Shown here piece by piece: positions 14,050 through 15,580 of a stretch of 15,580 nt of DNA. The DNA comes from JAUUZT01 sp964654015 (GTDB taxonomy: Bacteria; Chloroflexota; Dehalococcoidia; GIF9; AB-539-J10). The stretch spans positions 1 through 15,580 of the forward strand of contig CAZZHQ010000053.1 of the NCBI GenBank assembly GCA_964654015.1, given 5' to 3'. The notes under the pieces are model-generated. The model saw nothing but the letters and a program-made list of their open reading frames with translations. It had not been told where the DNA came from and did not search any database. Within the stretch, counting starts at the first letter, position 1. The number at the start of each line of letters is the position of its first letter. The translations under genes were made by a program, and so were the position numbers.

Positions 14050-15112
14050 ATTTGCCTTTCAGCATCTCATTAAATTTCGGTCCGATAACTTTCCCCAGTA
14101 GTTTTTCTGCCTGCTCGCGGCCGCGCTGCGGATATCTATTCAGGTCCAGGTATAGCTGTATATCCGATGCCACCCACCATTTATCGATTTTGCGTGCGTG
14201 GAATAGTGCCGAGTGTTTGTAATAAGGCCGTACCAGTATCAAATTGGCCCCGTCCCTCCTTTGCTCCAATTCCATTTTGAGTTCAATTTCGCGCTGAGTC
14301 ATATCGAAGGAATTTCCATCAATCACGAGGTGTACCTGGTTAAATGTGGAATATGGTGAAACCAGGTAGGCTCCTGCCTGGAATCCCAAGGCAAACTTAA
14401 CGTTATCGTTATTTAACCCGCTGACTTTATCCAGCAGTTCCTGTGAATCATAAGTGTGGCAGTAATAGTAGTAGAATTTATTTTTATGCCAGTCATAAAA
14501 ATCAGCCCATTCTTTTAATACATCCATACCGCTGAGCAGGGATACCCCGCTTTCCCGCTTGTATGCAACCAGTCCTCTCTCAACCATGTTATCTACTATA
14601 CGGGATGCCCATCCAGGAGTAATCCCCCCGGAAGTGGCAATCTCCCGTATCTTCCATGAACGCATGGGCTCATCCATCAATATGCGCAATACCATTGACG
14701 CTTTATCCGAATAGGGATTTAATCCTTGCCGTTGGCCGTTAAGATGATTTGGTTTCCCGTCACGTTCAACGAAAATACCCTTTGCCCTGACGTAGATGTT
14801 TCCGGACATATCAATATAGCTAACCCCCATTTCCCTCAGCAATGCCCGCCGGTTTGGCCCCAGGAAATGCGCCGCAATCATTGGTATGTGTTTAGCCCCC
14901 GCAGATCGTTTTATTTGGTCAGCCGCCAAACGTAATTCTGCCAGATGAGGCCGCTCCTTTACCCAGATGGCTAAGCTTATAGCTCTGCCATCGATGTTGC
15001 CCTGCACCAGAAAATCGGGGTTTGTGACTGATGAATGTGATTGCGTCACTGCAAAGCCAATTATAAAGCTGGCCTCGCAAAGCCTTTGTTTTAGCTCATC
15101 TATATTCAACAT
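14039..15112 (-). CDS. AbiEi-family antitoxin / transcriptional regulator
   Basis: This 357-residue protein matches the large type of AbiEi-family antitoxins that precede AbiEii-like nucleotidyltransferases. The N-terminal domain (1-120) has the family hallmark GVSYIDMSGN (96-105) and FVERDGKPN, with a fold probably related to PD-(D/E)xK proteins. A winged helix-turn-helix follows (about 136-186; DKASMVLRILMDEP, then IREIATSGGITPGWASRIV). The C-terminal half (about 195-350) is less conserved. AbiEi neutralises the toxin and represses the shared promoter. The start ATG at 15110-15112 has only a weak AGAG site. A promoter with a palindrome over its -10 lies 41-84 bases upstream, consistent with autorepression. 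Confidence 0.8.
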   Translation of the reverse strand: MLNIDELKQRLCEASFIIGFAVTQSHSSVTNPDFLVQGNIDGRAISLAIWVKERPHLAELRLAADQIKRSAGAKHIPMIAAHFLGPNRRALLREMGVSYIDMSGNIYVRAKGIFVERDGKPNHLNGQRQGLNPYSDKASMVLRILMDEPMRSWKIREIATSGGITPGWASRIVDNMVERGLVAYKRESGVSLLSGMDVLKEWADFYDWHKNKFYYYYCHTYDSQELLDKVSGLNNDNVKFALGFQAGAYLVSPYSTFNQVHLVIDGNSFDMTQREIELKMELEQRRDGANLILVRPYYKHSALFHARKIDKWWVASDIQLYLDLNRYPQRGREQAEKLLGKVIGPKFNEMLKGKYGS

Positions 15113-15152
15113 TGCACGTCATTTTCTCTGTGTTGTCTATTATTATGCCACT

Positions 15153-15170
15153 GTTTACTGCGCACTAAAC
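15153..15170 (-). promoter_or_regulatory. Candidate AbiEi operator
   Basis: GTTTACTGCGCACTAAAC is symmetric at 16 of 18 positions (GTTTA/TAAAC arms and a TGCGCA core) and overlaps the -10 box of the AbiE promoter by three bases. Binding here would block transcription. Confidence 0.55.
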
Positions 15171-15196
15171 ATATACAAAATAATAAATATTGTCAA
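15168..15196 (-). promoter_or_regulatory. Promoter of the AbiE-like operon
   Basis: On the minus strand a perfect -35 TTGACA (15191-15196) is separated by 17 bases from TATGTT (15168-15173), in an AT-rich setting upstream of the AbiEi gene. Confidence 0.65.
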
Positions 15197-15271
15197 GTTG
15201 TTAAACCTTTTTTCACGCACGTTGGTTGTTTTGTCATAAAGAGAACCCCGCGCCCGGATCACCTCATTTGT

Positions 15272-15277
15272 TATAAT
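15272..15277 (+). promoter_or_regulatory. Possible -10 box of the marC-like gene
   Basis: A perfect TATAAT lies 69 bases before the TTG start of the MarC-like gene. No matching -35 is seen at 16-18 bases, so this is tentative. Confidence 0.3.
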
Positions 15278-15345
15278 ATCGGTGGTAATGCTCATGATAT
15301 ATGCCACTGGCTTGATAACACGGGCACGGGCATGGAGGAGTATAA

Positions 15346-15580
15346 TTGCAAACATTTCTAAATTTGCTGCGTGATTTCGGCCTCACCTTCGTGCCTCTAT
15401 TTATAGCCATGGATTCTATCAGCACGGTGCCGATATTGCTGACTATCACGCATGGAATGCCGGATAAGGCGAGGAGCGTGGTGATACGCCATGCGCTGAT
15501 TACAGCACTGGCGCTGGGATTGGCCTTCATCGCCATCGGCAAGGGCATATTCATCTTCATGGGCATCACGGTCAACGATT
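15346..15580 (+). CDS. MarC-family integral membrane protein, N-terminal part
   Basis: The first 78 residues of a MarC/UPF0056 family protein run off the right edge. Seen are helix 1 ending in LTFVPLFIAMDSISTVPILL, the family's hallmark (FxxLF.a.DP.g..Pi.l; here Ser replaces the usual Pro after Asp), a polar loop with the basic RSVVIRHAL, and helix 2, ALALGLAFIAIGKGIFIFMGI. MarC proteins have six predicted membrane helices and no settled transport function; the early link to multiple antibiotic resistance was not upheld. The start is TTG at 15346-15348, because GGAGGAG (15334-15340) lies 7 bases upstream and no nearer ATG fits. It lies divergent from the AbiE unit and probably marks the edge of the accessory region. 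Confidence 0.85.
   Translation, partial: MQTFLNLLRDFGLTFVPLFIAMDSISTVPILLTITHGMPDKARSVVIRHALITALALGLAFIAIGKGIFIFMGITVND

Noticed and set aside
1..15580. CRISPR array, tRNA or rRNA genes
   Set aside because: I found no regularly spaced short repeats and no cloverleaf or rRNA-like sequence on either strand by reading.

Overview
The window is bacterial DNA from an accessory, defence-rich region. An IS3-type transposon end sits at the left edge and a housekeeping-like MarC membrane-protein gene starts at the right edge. Base composition is moderately AT-rich. Lipobox lipoproteins, tandem 34-residue TPRs, zinc-ribbon proteins and start-codon choice (GTG and TTG are used) fit an environmental bacterium, for example a Dehalococcoidia-like Chloroflexota. 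That taxonomic guess is weak. I see no rRNA, tRNA or CRISPR array.

Left part (1-2492): the C-terminus of an IS3-family transposase and its right end cut off the 3' end of a TPR lipoprotein gene. Upstream of it on the minus strand lie a lipoprotein with two Ig-like segments and a TlpA-type thioredoxin domain (CPGC), and a small CAP-superfamily protein without a signal peptide. The order of transcription is CAP, thioredoxin lipoprotein, TPR.

Middle-left (2493-4897): mostly poor in genes and apparently decaying. It holds a three-helix membrane protein of unknown function, two coding-like stretches without starts, a double zinc-finger protein, and a compact minus-strand pair of a ribbon-helix-helix protein and a 63-residue SH3/KOW-like protein. 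This pair has a recognisable promoter (TTGACG-17-TATATT) and an 18/20 palindrome beside the -10.

Centre (4967-12626, plus strand): about 420 bases packed with inverted repeats lead into a defence module. It consists of a type III methyltransferase (mod), a type III restriction helicase-nuclease (res, 2 bases after mod), a disrupted-looking 233-base gap, a 65-residue helical protein, and a 786-residue ABC-type ATPase that overlaps it by ATGA. The ATPase has a Rad50-like head, a CPAC zinc-hook-like motif, a C-terminal helical domain with spaced R...D and N..SH motifs, and a terminal zinc ribbon. By layout it resembles RM-linked PrrC/RloC systems in which an ATPase guards a toxic nuclease. This is the most interesting system in the window.

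Right part (13061-15112, minus strand): a two-gene AbiE-like (type IV toxin-antitoxin) unit, with antitoxin/regulator first and nucleotidyltransferase second, overlapping by 11 bases. Its promoter (TTGACA-17-TATGTT) carries an 18-base near-palindrome over the -10. A start-less ORF with one transmembrane helix follows the nucleotidyltransferase. The type III/ATPase module and the AbiE unit converge.
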